A DNA stretch of 64,000 nt from the NCBI GenBank assembly GCA_006937955.1, contig SSNP01000041.1, positions 2,119,850 to 2,183,849 on the forward strand, given 5' to 3'. This DNA comes from Pachypanchax playfairii (lineage: Eukaryota > Chordata > Actinopteri > Cyprinodontiformes > Aplocheilidae). Both the position numbers and the translations under genes were made by a program. The notes below the pieces were generated by a model. That model was not told where the DNA came from and searched no databases. It saw only the letters and a list, made by a program, of their open reading frames with translations. Positions 45,418 through 55,608 of this stretch are shown here, one piece after another. Numbering within the stretch: position 1 is the stretch's first letter; every line of letters begins with the position of its first letter.

Positions 45418-47247
45418 ATGAAGTCTGTCTTCATCCTCTCTGTTCTGCTGTGTGCTGCATTCGCAGGTCAGATCTCTCTCTCTCTCTCTTTCTCTCACAC
45501 ACACACAAGTGTGTTTTGGTATCCTTATGGGGACCGTCCATTGACTTCCATTGATTTTAGTAACTAGATTTATACCTAACCCAAACCCTTTTCCTAACCT
45601 TAACCATTACTGATCTATAACTAACCCTAAGACTAACTAAAACTCTATTCACACCATACCTATAAACCTAACCCCTAACCCTAAAAAGGGGAGTCCCCCT
45701 CATGGGGACTAGGCTTCGGTCCCCATAAGAACCCTCGGACCCCAGAAAGATAGTAAAAGTCAGGAAACGGGTCCCCAGGAGGTCAGAAATACAAGCCCAC
45801 ACACACACACACACACACACTGCTGGTAACGCTCAGGGTCTAAGAATCACCATCAGACGAAGTGACGATCTGTTGTTCCTTTGGTTTTCTCTGCAGCTCC
45901 AACTGAAGAAGAGCACAAAACATCAGGTGTGTTTTAATACTGTTAGCTTGAAAACACACACACACTAAGAGTGTGAGAGCAGCAGGAGAAACTGCAGAAG
46001 AGCTCCAAGAGCAAGAAGCATCTGCTGCACCAGGTCAGTTGTTTTTTTTTTCAGCTTCTATTTGATTCACACACAAACACTTAAACATCTGATTCCATCA
46101 ATGCAGCTTATCACATGTCTGATTCCACTGCTAATAAAGAGGGAGGAGTCATTAACATCAGGCAGCTAGTGATTCAATGTGACCATGTGATCTGGAATCA
46201 GTTAGGAGTCCAGTCTCACAGGTAGATGGACCTGTAGGGTCCAGTAAAGAGTTTAGGGTTGTGGTTCCAGTAAAGAGTCTCATAAAGGTCTGACTTGGTG
46301 AAATTCCACAGCTGAAGTCTCTGTTTTCTCTTCAGTCCCAGCAGCTCGTTATAACTTTTGCCCTGAAGGCTGGTTCGCTCACGGATCCAGTTGCTTTAAG
46401 TTCATCAACAGTCCCATGTCCTGGTACAATGCTGAGGTAATTCCTCTCCTCACATCCAGCTTTTTGGATTAGATACTTAGAGGAGCACAAAGCATTAAGG
46501 AAACTGTTGATTTCTACACTAACAGGACTGACTTCTTGTAACTCTCCATAAAGCCCACAAACCGTTTGACATGTTGTCATTAACAGGAGCACTGCAACAA
46601 CCTGGGAGCTCAATTGGCTTCAGTCTCGAACCCACAAGAGTACAGTTTCCTCCAGCAGATGACCCGAGCAGCTGGTCAGTCTACTGCATGGCTGGGGGGT
46701 TTCAACCTGCAGGTCTGTGAGGATCATGTCACATTATTCAGACCAGATCAGACCCAGGATGAGGTCTGAAAGCAGTCTCTTAGTGATCCACGTTTGCTTT
46801 GTCTTCAGGGACGTTGGATGTGGATCAACCGTGAGGGTTTCTACTACACCAACTGGAACTCACAGAGTTCCACCAGCAGCAACCCCTGCCTGTATCTAAA
46901 TGGTGCATGTAAGTCCCATCAGTGTTTACCAGCTTCTGTTTCTCACTTATCACATAACTTCCAAACTCAGAGCTGAGTTCAGGTTCAACCTCCTGCTGAC
47001 TGCAGGATGGAACTTTAGTCAGAAATCCTGTACCTTCATCTATTTGCTCCTTTACAAAGTATAAATGTTCCTGAAGGTCAAACTGTTATGGTTATAACCT
47101 CGCTGTTGTGAATATAAGGTTGTGTTGTCCTTGAATTGAGATGTTTTTATTAATTTTGGTCTAATTTTTATTACAGTTGGCTGGAGAAACACCCGGTGTA
47201 CTACTAATGTCCGCTTCATCTGCTCCAAGAACCCATTTGGCTGTTAA
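45418..47247 (+). CDS. Secreted C-type lectin (fish ladderlectin/nattectin type)
   Basis: Coding exons: 45418-45466, 45897-45926, 45986-46033, 46336-46436, 46587-46712, 46809-46908, 47177-47247; 174 residues. The signal peptide is MKSVFILSVLLCAAFA. Two short acidic exons (APTEEEHKTS; ETAEELQEQEASAAP) follow, then one C-type lectin domain starting CPEGWFAHGSSCFKF. It has WLGG, RWMWINREG, WNS and conserved cysteines to FICSKNPFGC. The usual Ca/sugar motifs (EPN or QPD with an acidic partner, WND) are not there: the loop reads SSTSSNPCLYLNG and the later strand GWRNTRC. Carbohydrate binding may therefore be altered or Ca-independent. It probably acts outside the cell, in plasma or mucus. The third coding exon's acceptor is the least certain. 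Confidence 0.85.
45515..45815. repeat. Intronic repeat with inverted GGGGACC ends and a (CA)n run
   Basis: CCTTATGGGGACCGTCC at the left and GGTCCCCATAAGAACC further right are inverted. Between them is degenerate CTAACCCT-like sequence. A (CA)n run ends it. It is probably a fish MITE in lectin intron 2. Confidence 0.6.
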
Positions 47248-47347
47248 ACAGTCGCTGCATGTCTGACAGGCTTTTATTTTGAAAGTCAGTGCAATCTTTT
47301 TCATTGTAAAAGATTCAGATTTTGAATTAGTTGTTTGTTTTAATGAA

Positions 47348-47353
47348 AATAAA
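47348..47353 (+). promoter_or_regulatory. Polyadenylation signal of the lectin gene
   Basis: AATAAA 100 bp after the stop codon at 47247. Confidence 0.75.
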
Positions 47354-47420
47354 GTTTGTTGAAATTCTGAAAAAAAAAGTGTATTTTTTCAATAAACTCT
47401 TGTGAGAACTAGAGACCATG

Positions 47421-48013
47421 ACGCCGGGCTCACACTGCATCCGGATCCGGTCCGGTGCGGACCCCGCAGGTATTCCGTTAGATTAAAATCCCTTTTGAAG
47501 GCTCACACTAGCTCCGTGCGGTGCGGGTCCGGTTACGGGGGCTGTACGGCACTACGGAAAGAATCCGCAAGGATCAATTTTTTCCAGACCCCGGAGTCAC
47601 TCCGCGTCAAGTTTGATGAAATCTGACGAACTATACAGGAAGTGTGGCTTGAATATCCGGTATTTTTTTCAAAATAAACGAGTGTACAAACAATTGTAAC
47701 TTGACTCTTCTTTTTAGACAGCACACGCGCTAATAGGAAATGTAAACATTACATCACACCCGGTGACACAGGGTCTCGAAAGCCTGCAGCACAACACATT
47801 TTCACACATTTGCTAAATAATGGACGTGTTCTCGAATGAAGTCCCGACAAAACGATAACCCACGTGAACTTCTGTTCTCGCGGGTGACGTTTTACGCACC
47901 CAGCACCGGAGCTGGCCGCACTCCCTTTCTGGAGCAGATGTGAGTGGTAGCTTGCGGAAAAACCGCACCGAAGCCGGACCGAAGCCGTTCCGTAGGCAGT
48001 GTGAGCCCGGCGT
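47421..48013. mobile_element. 593-bp TIR element with 9-bp target duplication
   Basis: It has perfect 18-bp inverted ends, ACGCCGGGCTCACACTGC and its reverse complement, followed by GC-rich subterminal repeats (CCGGTCCGG, TCCGGTGCGG-like). The flanks GAGACCATG (47412-47420) and GAGACCAAG (48014-48022) are a 9-bp target duplication with one mismatch. There is no transposase. Nine bases would fit a Mutator-like family, eight a hAT or P family; the class is uncertain. Confidence 0.85.
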
Positions 48014-48489
48014 GAGACCAAGCACCTGAGTTAGAGGCCGGACAGGTAGGAGGAGCAACAACAGCTTAGAGATCCACTAGGACCTGAAAGAGCATTCTCA
48101 GTTTAGTGATTCAGGGAGGAATTAAAAAATTTTCAGACACAGAACTGTTCTAAGATCAATTGTCAGACAAGAATCTAATTTATTATGAAAGAACAACACA
48201 ACTGAATGTGTGGTTGAACTGCTTTAACTGGAACAGCTTGTAGTTTGTGCAGCTGCACCTTCGTCTTTTTATGATTATCAAGTCTTTTTAGAGAAAAACT
48301 TGAAGCAGTTGAAGACAGAGGAACAACTTTCTGTTGATGATTTGCTTGTTTGGCTCAAACAATTAGGTCTACTGCGCTCCCTGGTGCTCGGACATAGTGT
48401 TAAGATGGGCTTAAGATGGCGGCTATAGCTCAGGTGTTCTGGTAACTGGAGGGTCACCAGTTCAAATCTCTGTTGTAAGACGATGCCAG
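48014..48489. other. Intergenic DNA with a tRNA-like/SINE scrap
   Basis: Around 48415-48475 TAGCTCAGGTG and AGTTCAAATCT recall Pol III A and B boxes. This is probably a SINE head, not a tRNA gene, since no cloverleaf is apparent. Nothing else. Confidence 0.4.
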
Positions 48490-48900
48490 ACCTCGTGTGT
48501 TGGAGTGTGTGAGCAGTTTCTGCAAGACGAAGACACTGATGCTATTAACTGGCCCCGCCCGTTCCCCAGACCTGAATCCAACTGGAGCACATCTGGGACA
48601 TCATGTCTCAATCCATCCACCAATGCCATGTTGCACCACAGACTGTCCAGGAGCAGATGCTTTAGTCCAGGTCTGGGAGGAGATCGTTCAGGAGACCATC
48701 AGACACTTCATCATAGCTGCCCAGGTGTTGTAGGGAGGTCATACGGGTACATGGAGGCTACACCTACTACTGAGTCTCATTTTGACTTGTTTTACATCAA
48801 AGTTGGATCAGCCTGGAGTTTTTCCTACTTGCATTCTGAGTGAGACTCAAAATCCAGACCTCCATTGGTCGATACACTGGATATCCACTGATTATTTTTG
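48490..48900 (+). mobile_element. Degenerate Tc1-like transposase C-terminal fragment
   Basis: In broken frames the plus strand reads INWP…, then PDLNPTGAHLGHH (from a PDLNPIEHIWD-type motif), then QVWEEI and ETIRHFI: the C-terminal third of a Tc1 family other than the element at 41370. A frame shift inside the catalytic motif makes it dead. Confidence 0.65.
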
Positions 48901-49624
48901 TGTGATTTTGTTGTCAGCACATTCAGCTTTCTGAAGAAGAAAGTATTTAATAAGAATATTTCATTCATTCAGATCTAGAATGTCTTATTTTTGTGTTACC
49001 TTTATTTTTTTGAGTATACATTTCTTCTCATCATGATTTTCCTATATTCTTTAACTTGTTTAAAATGTTTCATGTGCTAAATCTAATCGTTGGACTAATG
49101 GCTTTGGATTTGCAGAACTGCATTGGGCGCGATGTTCCAGGACCAAGGACTTCATGGTGGAAAATTATGTGATAATGTTATTCAGTTATGTTATTTGTTT
49201 AGGGATGATTTCATGAAACTCCATCTTTATCATTTATAATAATAATAAATAATTTGTAATGTTGTACTCAATGAGCATCGTCCATTAATATTGCAGCAAG
49301 TAAACTTTGAATCTTTATATTCTGCGTTCGAAAGTGTTTTAATTATGAAGAAAAAGTCTAAATAAAAACACTGAAGCCAGTGAAAAAATATAAATTAATA
49401 CAGTTATAACCTGATTCATCTTTATTTAGAAAAATTATAAAAACATTTTAGCTGTAACATTATATAGTCTCAGAAAGAAATAAAAAATTACATAGTGATA
49501 AATAATTAAGTAAATCTACATAACAATGATAAAAAATTCCATATTTGATTCAATGGCTGAACATGTCAGAAAGTTGTAAACATATTTAATGCTGTAACTC
49601 AGTGTTTCTTCTGACAGTCATTAA
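48901..49624. other. 3' flank of the family-2 ZNF gene at 50364
   Basis: No gene. 49360-49600 matches 24340-24590 in the flank of the other family-2 gene. Confidence 0.5.
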
Positions 49625-50134
49625 TAGAGGGTTCTAGCTGTGGACAGGAAGGATCTCCTGTAGTGGGTTCTAGCTGTGGACAGGAAGGATCTCCTGTAGA
49701 GGGTTCTAGCTGTGGACAGGAAGGATCTCCTGTAGTGGGTTCTAGCTGTGGACAGGAAGGATCTCCTGTAGTGGGTTCTAGCTGTGGACAGGAAGGATCT
49801 CCTGTAGAGGGTTCTAGCTGTGGACAGGAAGGATCTCCTGTAGTGGGTTCTAGCTGTGGACAGGAAGGATCTCCTGTAGTGGGTTCTAGCTGTGGACAGG
49901 AAGGATCTCCTGTAGAGGGTTCTAGCTGTGGACAGGAAAGATCTCCTGTAGTGGGTTCTAGCTGTGGACGGGAAGGATCTCCTGTAGTGGGTTCTAGCTG
50001 TGGACAGGAAAGATCTCCTGTAGTGGGTTCTAGCTGTGGACGGGAAGGATCTCCTGTAGTGGGTTCTAGCTGTGGACAGGAAGGATCTCCTGTAGTGGGT
50101 TCTAGCTGTGGACGGGAAGGATCTCCTGTAGTGG
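49625..50134 (+). repeat. 36-bp minisatellite, about 14 units
   Basis: The unit and orientation are as at 12792-15252, with mostly GTAGTGGGTTC variants. It ends in the same TCTCCTGTAGTGGTCTG boundary followed by a LINE scrap (TCTGAAGAAACTTTTGACTG). It lies 230 bp downstream of the ZNF stop codon and may be in its 3' untranslated region. Confidence 0.93.
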
Positions 50135-50363
50135 TCTGCGTTTGATCTGAAGAAACTTTTGACTGAAGACACTGTTGTTTAGTTAATTCATGAGGATCCA
50201 GATCAGAATTAGCCTTTTTTATCAGTTTAATCAGCCTCTTTACATCACCTAGTTAGTTAAGAAAATAATAAAGTTGGTAAACTACAAAAACTATTTAATA
50301 CAAACCAATTTCAACTTCATATGAACCCTTGTGTCCATTTAGGACCGATCATAATGTGACCTG

Positions 50364-52285
50364 CTAAACTGTTTTCATGCTAATGTGGATTCTCCTGTGT
50401 CTTTTTAAATTTCCCTTCTGACTAAATCTCTGTTCACAAACCTCACACACAAAAGGTTTCTGCCCTGTATGGGTTCTCTTGTGTCTGTTTAAAGTTCCCT
50501 TCTCACTAAATCTTTGTTCACAAACATCACATTTAAAAGGTATATGTCCTGTGTGGATTCTCATATGTTTGTTTAAATGTGCTTTCTGACTAAATCTTTG
50601 TCCACAAAGAACACATTCAAAAGGTTTTTGTCCGGTGTGGCTTCTTATGTGTGAGGTTAAAGATGTCCTCTGACAAAATCTTTGTCCACAAAATTCACAT
50701 TCAAAAGGTTTCTGTCCAGTGTGGATCCTCTTGTGTTTGTTTAAAGTTCCCTTCTGACTAAATTTTTGTCCACAAACATCACATTCAAATGGTTTCTGTC
50801 CTGTGTGGACTCTCTTGTGTTGATTTAAAGCTCCCTTTTCACTAAATCTTTGTCCACAAACATCACATTCAAAAGGTTTATGTCCTGTGTGGATTCTCAT
50901 GTGTTTTTTTAAATTTCCCTTCTCACTAAATCTTTTTTCACAAACATCACATCCAAAAGGTTTCTGTCCTGTGTGGATTCTCATGTGTTTGTTTAAATTT
51001 CCTTTCTGACTAAATTTTTGTCCACAAACGTTACATACAAAAGGTTTATGGCCTGTGTGGATTCTCATGTGCTCATTTAAAGTTTCCTTACGACTAAATT
51101 TTTGTCCACAAAGTTCACATTCAAATGGTTTCTGCCCTGTGTGGACTCTTGTATGTTTGTTCAAAGTTCCTTTCTGACTAAATTTGTGTCCACAAAGATC
51201 ACATTGAAAAGGTTTTTGTCCTGTGTGGATTCTCATGTGTTGGTTTAAAGTTTCTTTCTGACTAAATCTTTTTTCACAAAGTTCACACTGAAATGGTTTC
51301 TGTCCTGTGTGGCTTAATATGTGTTTGTTTAAATTTGTTTTCTGATTAAATCTTTGTCCACAAAGTTCACATCCAAATTGTTTCTGTCCTGTATGGATTC
51401 TCATGTGTGAGTTCAGATTATCTTTTCTGTTAAACATTTTACCACAGTCATCACAACTAAATGATTTTAGACTTTTCTGGACTTTCTTGTGTGGCTCTAC
51501 AGTTTTCGTCTCTCTAAAACTTTTCTTATTATCCGAACAGCTTGTAGACCGACATGTCATGTGACTCTGAAGCGCCATCTGGTGGAGAAGTTGTTTTCCA
51601 CACTCAAAGAAGCTACTTTTGTTGACAGTGTTTACATCTGACTCAGAAGCTCTGCTCTCCGTCCAGTCATGGTCACTGTCTTCAGTTTTAGACCCAGAGT
51701 CTGACAGCTCAGAGTCCAGATTCACATCATCCTCTTCATCATCTCCACTGACTTCAGTCTCTGAAGAGATGGAACTCTCTTCATCAATGTTTAGATCTGG
51801 GCTCCTCCTAGTTTGAGCTCCATCAGTTTCTGTTGTCATCTGATCAGCTGAGCTGCTGGATGGAACATCTCTTCCTTCCATTTCCTGCTGCTGAAGCTGT
51901 GACACCAGAGTTTGCTCCTCATCATTCTCACTTTTTATGGTGACTACAAACATGGTGGCATCAGTCTCCTCCTTCACATTAAGCTGCTCTCCCTCCAGAC
52001 TGGTCCAGAGTTTCTCTTTTACATTCATCATTTCCTGACAATAAAGCTGTGAGAACAGAGGTTTCTCCTCATTCTCACCCTTTATACAAATTTTAGTGAC
52101 AGGAAACATGCTGGCATCAGTCTCCTCCTTCACACTGAGCTGTTCCCCATCCAGACTGGTCCAGATTTCCTCCTGTTCCTCCTTTATATGGAGGAGTTCT
52201 GGTTCCTGCTGGTCCACAGCAACACTCTGTTCTTGAGAAGCATTGCTTCCAACCAGCAGCATCTGTTGAACATCCGCAGGAAACA
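50364..52285 (-). CDS. C2H2 zinc-finger protein, family 2 (13 fingers), main exon
   Basis: The exon starts after the acceptor TGTTTCAG at 52286, phase 1, reading VFPADVQQMLLVGSN, and ends at 50364 (about 639 residues). There are two acidic repeats (EEIWTSLDGEQLSVKEETDA; EKLWTSLEGEQLNVKEETDA), a Ser/Asp-rich middle, a degenerate finger lacking its first cysteine (FFECGKQLLHQ), then thirteen regular C2H2 fingers with HTGQKPFEC-type linkers. There is no frame break. It is the most complete finger array in the window. With the candidate first exon at 55551-55608 it would total about 659 residues. It is probably a nuclear DNA-binding regulator. Its relative is 24796-26144. Confidence 0.88.
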
Positions 52286-52654
52286 CTGAAACATACAATG
52301 TAAATTAGGAACAACTGTAGTTTGCATACTCCCCCAAATAAAATCTGACTGACTGAATAAAAGACTAAATGCAGATCAACACTGAGTTAAAAAGAAATGG
52401 GCATCTTTGAGACTTTGATCTGCTCACACTGACAGACTGACCGGTTGCACAGCGTCAGATCAACTTATGGCACTTTTCAACTAGGGTCAGTTCGGACGGT
52501 ATGGTTCAGATCCATTCTGGCATGTTTCCATTACTCTTTTAGGGCCGACTCCAAGGGAGTAGATTTGTTCTTGGCATTGGTGGGGACAAAGTGTTGGGAA
52601 TGTTACTTTAAAAAGGTAGTTAGTTATAGCTACTCACAACTTAATTCTAAAAGT
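52286..52654. other. Intron or upstream DNA with a nested DNA-transposon scrap
   Basis: 52585-52654 (GTTGGGAATGTTACTTT…AGTTAGTTATAGCTACT) and the sequence after 53739 (GTTAGTAACTGAATTACTGA) look like halves of one older element split by the P-like insertion. No coding exon is seen. Confidence 0.45.
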
Positions 52655-53738
52655 AATTGACCTTTCGCCAGCCCTTCCCCCAAAACGGCTATTGTCCAAT
52701 CACATATCATCTTAACCGTTAATATGTGAGCAGGTCTGATATACATTGACTCAAAGCAAGATGGTGAAGCGGTGCGCCCATGTTATTTGTAAATCGGACA
52801 CTAGATATCCCGAAAGATTGTCTAGAGGAGTTGTGTTCTTTCAATTCCCAAAGCCGATAACACAACTTGAAAAGTGCCTACAATGGATAAAACAGTGTGG
52901 ATGGACCCACTCCCAGTTAAATGTGTCAGATATAATGAAGCATAAATACGTCTGCTCAAAGGTAAGGCTAACAGCTAACAACTTACCGCGTTGTCTAGAT
53001 CTAGAGGCAAGAACACAAATTTGACCGAAGTTACGATGACCATGGATATCATTGCCAGATTGTTAACCTATTCTCTAAGCTAAGTTTAACAAGGCCTGAA
53101 GCTTTAGCCAACATTAGTTAACATGTTAGTTAACGCTAGCTACAGTAGCTGATGTTGTGTTGGCTGTAGTGTCCCCCAATTTATTTTTCATCAGTTTACA
53201 ACAAAGTCAAACATATAGCACCCCAACAAGAAACTTTAAATTATATTGTTTTTTATCTTTCATGAAGCATTTTAATAATGGAAAACCTACCTCTGAGATT
53301 TTGCTTGAGACCGGTAAGCATTAGCCTTGATAGCAGTCGTATCTCCTTCATTGCGTATGTTTTTATTCTGAATATATCCTTCCACTGCATACTGTAACCC
53401 CTTCTGCTTCGATCTGGAGGATATCGCGGAGGTGTTGCTCCAAAATAAAGTTCACTGACTGAAGAAAAATCCCACACGAGCACATTTTTTGTGAAACAAG
53501 CAGTCACTGAAAGCACAGTTATTCTTGGTTGTTATGCGTGTCCAACCCGGACGCGCACAGCCCCCACAGACGCAAATTTATCAATTTTGTGATATTTAAA
53601 TGCGATCCCAATGAAAGCTCGATGACTTCTTCCAATAAGATCTACCTCTTCCCGTCATGGCAATGGTCGTGTTTGACCATTTGTTTGTCGAACGTAGCAA
53701 CAGTAACTAAGAGGGCAGGCCTCGGCGAAAGGTCAATT
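52655..53738 (+). mobile_element. P-element-like transposon with THAP exon, non-autonomous
   Basis: The inverted ends are AATTGACCTTTCGCC and GGCGAAAGGTCAATT. The 1084-bp copy contains a THAP-domain exon near the left end and no transposase catalytic exons. Related copies are at 11104-11551, 39845-40810 and 43560-43860. Target duplications are not clear. Confidence 0.78.
52761..52961 (+). CDS. THAP-domain first exon of the P-like element (partial gene)
   Basis: ATG at 52761, 67 codons, then donor AAG|GTAAGG in phase 0. MVKRCAHVICKSDTRYP starts the domain; FFQFPKP, WIKQCGW and HKYVCSK follow. The first three zinc ligands of the C2CH THAP fold are present (C-x4-C and the later C); the final H should open the next exon, which is absent here. 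The THAP domain binds the transposon ends. Without further exons it cannot be a transposase. Confidence 0.7.
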
Positions 53739-54835
53739 GTGTTAGTAACTGAATTACTGAGTTACCTGAGAAAGTAACTGATTGCATTACTAAAAAAAAA
53801 ATCCTTGTATTATGCAAATGAAACTTGGCAATAAAACGGATTCTGTTTCCACAAGTAGCCTGCCAGCACCGGAGATCGAACCCTGGTCCTCTGAACAATA
53901 GGCAGACTCCCTCCCCCCAGGCTACAGTGACCGGCTTAACTTATATATCACACAGCCTCCATGCAACCATGTGTGTGCGTAGTGACATCACACAGTTCCA
54001 ATTCATAGTAAAGCACTATTTTACCTTCAATAATGATAATGGCTTCGTAACATTGGAAATTTTAATTAATTAGATTACTCCATTACCGAAAAAAAATGTT
54101 AAAGCAGTATTAAATAACTTTTCCACAACCGTGTCTAAGACGGCCGTGGCTGGAACTGGTGTTCTGTAGAAATATGCTACCTGCTGAAATATGCTACTGA
54201 TTCCTTCTGCACATGTGCCGTTCTATAGTCTTGACTTCAATAAACAGATTTATCATTTATTTTTTGTTTCTATATTTTTCCATAAATACATTTTACCTAT
54301 TAAAGAAATTCTCCCTGGACAGGAACACTAAATATGTTGTTATTTTTACTATATTTGTATTGATGATCCCTTCCCTCATATTTTCTATATAAAATCTTTC
54401 TGGGTCCTTATTTGCCATTGTAACTCTCTCCTCTGGGTGTGTCCAAACATTTGCTTGTTGCTTTGGCAATGCAAAGGAATTAAAAATAACATCATATTTA
54501 GTGTTCTTGTCCTGAGAACGTTTCTCCCTCCTCATCATGCTGTTCACATCATGTGACCAACCTAAACAGCTGATCAACACCTCGACAAGAGGCTTTAAAC
54601 AGGATGTTCTCAGATGGGTGTGACTACTGAGCTTAGAGTGTCATCAGCAGGTTCAACAGAGAAACTGGAAAAGTCCCAGAAAGACATAGAAGTGGACATC
54701 CTTTGTCTACGTCCCACACTAATGACTGCTTCAATATGAACAGTGTCCTGTAGAACCAGATGATGAATGTCACTCAAATCCAGGAATATTTAAAGCTGCT
54801 GAGAGGAACCGAGTGTCACGGCAAACTATTTAAAC
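53739..54835. other. Repeat-rich intron/intergenic DNA
   Basis: It contains the second half of the element split by the P-like copy (to about 54110), then unassigned sequence. No gene is supported. Confidence 0.4.
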
Positions 54836-55048
54836 CAGGGGTCTCAAACTCCAGGCCTCGAGGGCCACTATCCTGCATGTTTTAGATGTTTCCCTGCTTC
54901 AACACACCTGATTCAAATGAACAAGTCGTTAACAGGCTTCTGCAGGACTTGTTGAAATACAGAGGATTTGAATCAGGTGTGTTGAAACAGGGAAACATCT
55001 AAAACATGCAGGATAGTGGCCCTCGAGGCCTGGAGTTGGACACCCCTG
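54836..55048. mobile_element. hAT MITE, 213 bp, near-palindrome
   Basis: It starts CAGGGGTCTCAAACTCC and ends GGAGTTGGACACCCCTG. The arms are inverted nearly to the centre (CTGCATGTTTTAGATGTTTC / GAAACATCTAAAACATGCAG). It is flanked by a perfect 8-bp target duplication ATTTAAAC (54828-54835, 55049-55056), as expected for hAT. Confidence 0.93.
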
Positions 55049-55068
55049 ATTTAAACCCTAATGGGGTA

Positions 55069-55370
55069 CCTGACCACACCACCAGACACAGGCATCATTG
55101 TCTTGCATGGACCAGGGAGCATTTACACTGGATGAGGGACTAGTGAGCTTCTGTGTTGTTCTCTGATGACAGTGGATTCATGTGCCAGACACCTTTGTCA
55201 CCATTCATGAACAACACAGGCCTAATTTCATCCAGGCCTCGTCATTAAGGAACAGCTGCGGGAGACGGGCACCTCAAATGGAGGGACTTGCGCCTTCTCC
55301 ATACCTGAATCCCAAAGAAAGTCTCTGGGATCAGCTCTGTGTAGAGCTCCCAAACGTTTTTCTATAAAAG
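55069..55370 (+). mobile_element. Degenerate DDE transposase scrap
   Basis: The frame reads …RRAPQMEGLAPSPYLNPKES then LWDQLC, recalling the SPDLNPIENLWD motif of Tc1/mariner-like enzymes. Nothing upstream is intact. Low certainty. Confidence 0.45.
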
Positions 55371-55550
55371 GGCAACTGAACTTCTTTTTCATCTCCTGAA
55401 GATGTTTCACCTTCATCCAAACGGCTTCTTCACTTCTAAACCCGGATGTTTGAGAGTTCCGGCGTTATAAGATGTTGTGACTGGAGTATAAACTGACTCG
55501 TTGGAGTCACATGGATTACTGGCACACCCGTCCCATAAAAATATACAAAC

Positions 55551-55608
55551 CTGATACATGCAGATGATCGACAGGGATGCAAACAGTTTCCTGGATTCTG
55601 TCACTCAT
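55551..55608 (-). CDS. Candidate first coding exon of the ZNF gene at 50364
   Basis: ATG at 55608, MSDRIQETVCIPVDHLHVS, 58 bp, donor CAG|GTTTGT, phase 1. The phase matches the acceptor at 52286, and the exon lies between the promoter block (56.2-56.6 kb) and the main exon on the same strand. The copy at 44664-44721 keeps length, start, phase and donor. The weak donor (GTTTGT) and lack of a known homologue leave it tentative. Confidence 0.5.

Noticed and set aside
45550..45690. CTAACCCT-like words suggesting interstitial telomere sequence
   Set aside because: The words are irregular and lie inside a repeat with inverted GGGGACC ends; there is no uniform six-base tandem.
48415..48480. A second tRNA-like segment
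   Set aside because: Boxes are weak and no cloverleaf can be formed by eye; more likely a SINE scrap.
49625..50134. Open frames of 160-183 codons over the second 36-bp array
   Set aside because: Same repeat artefact as at 12792-15252.
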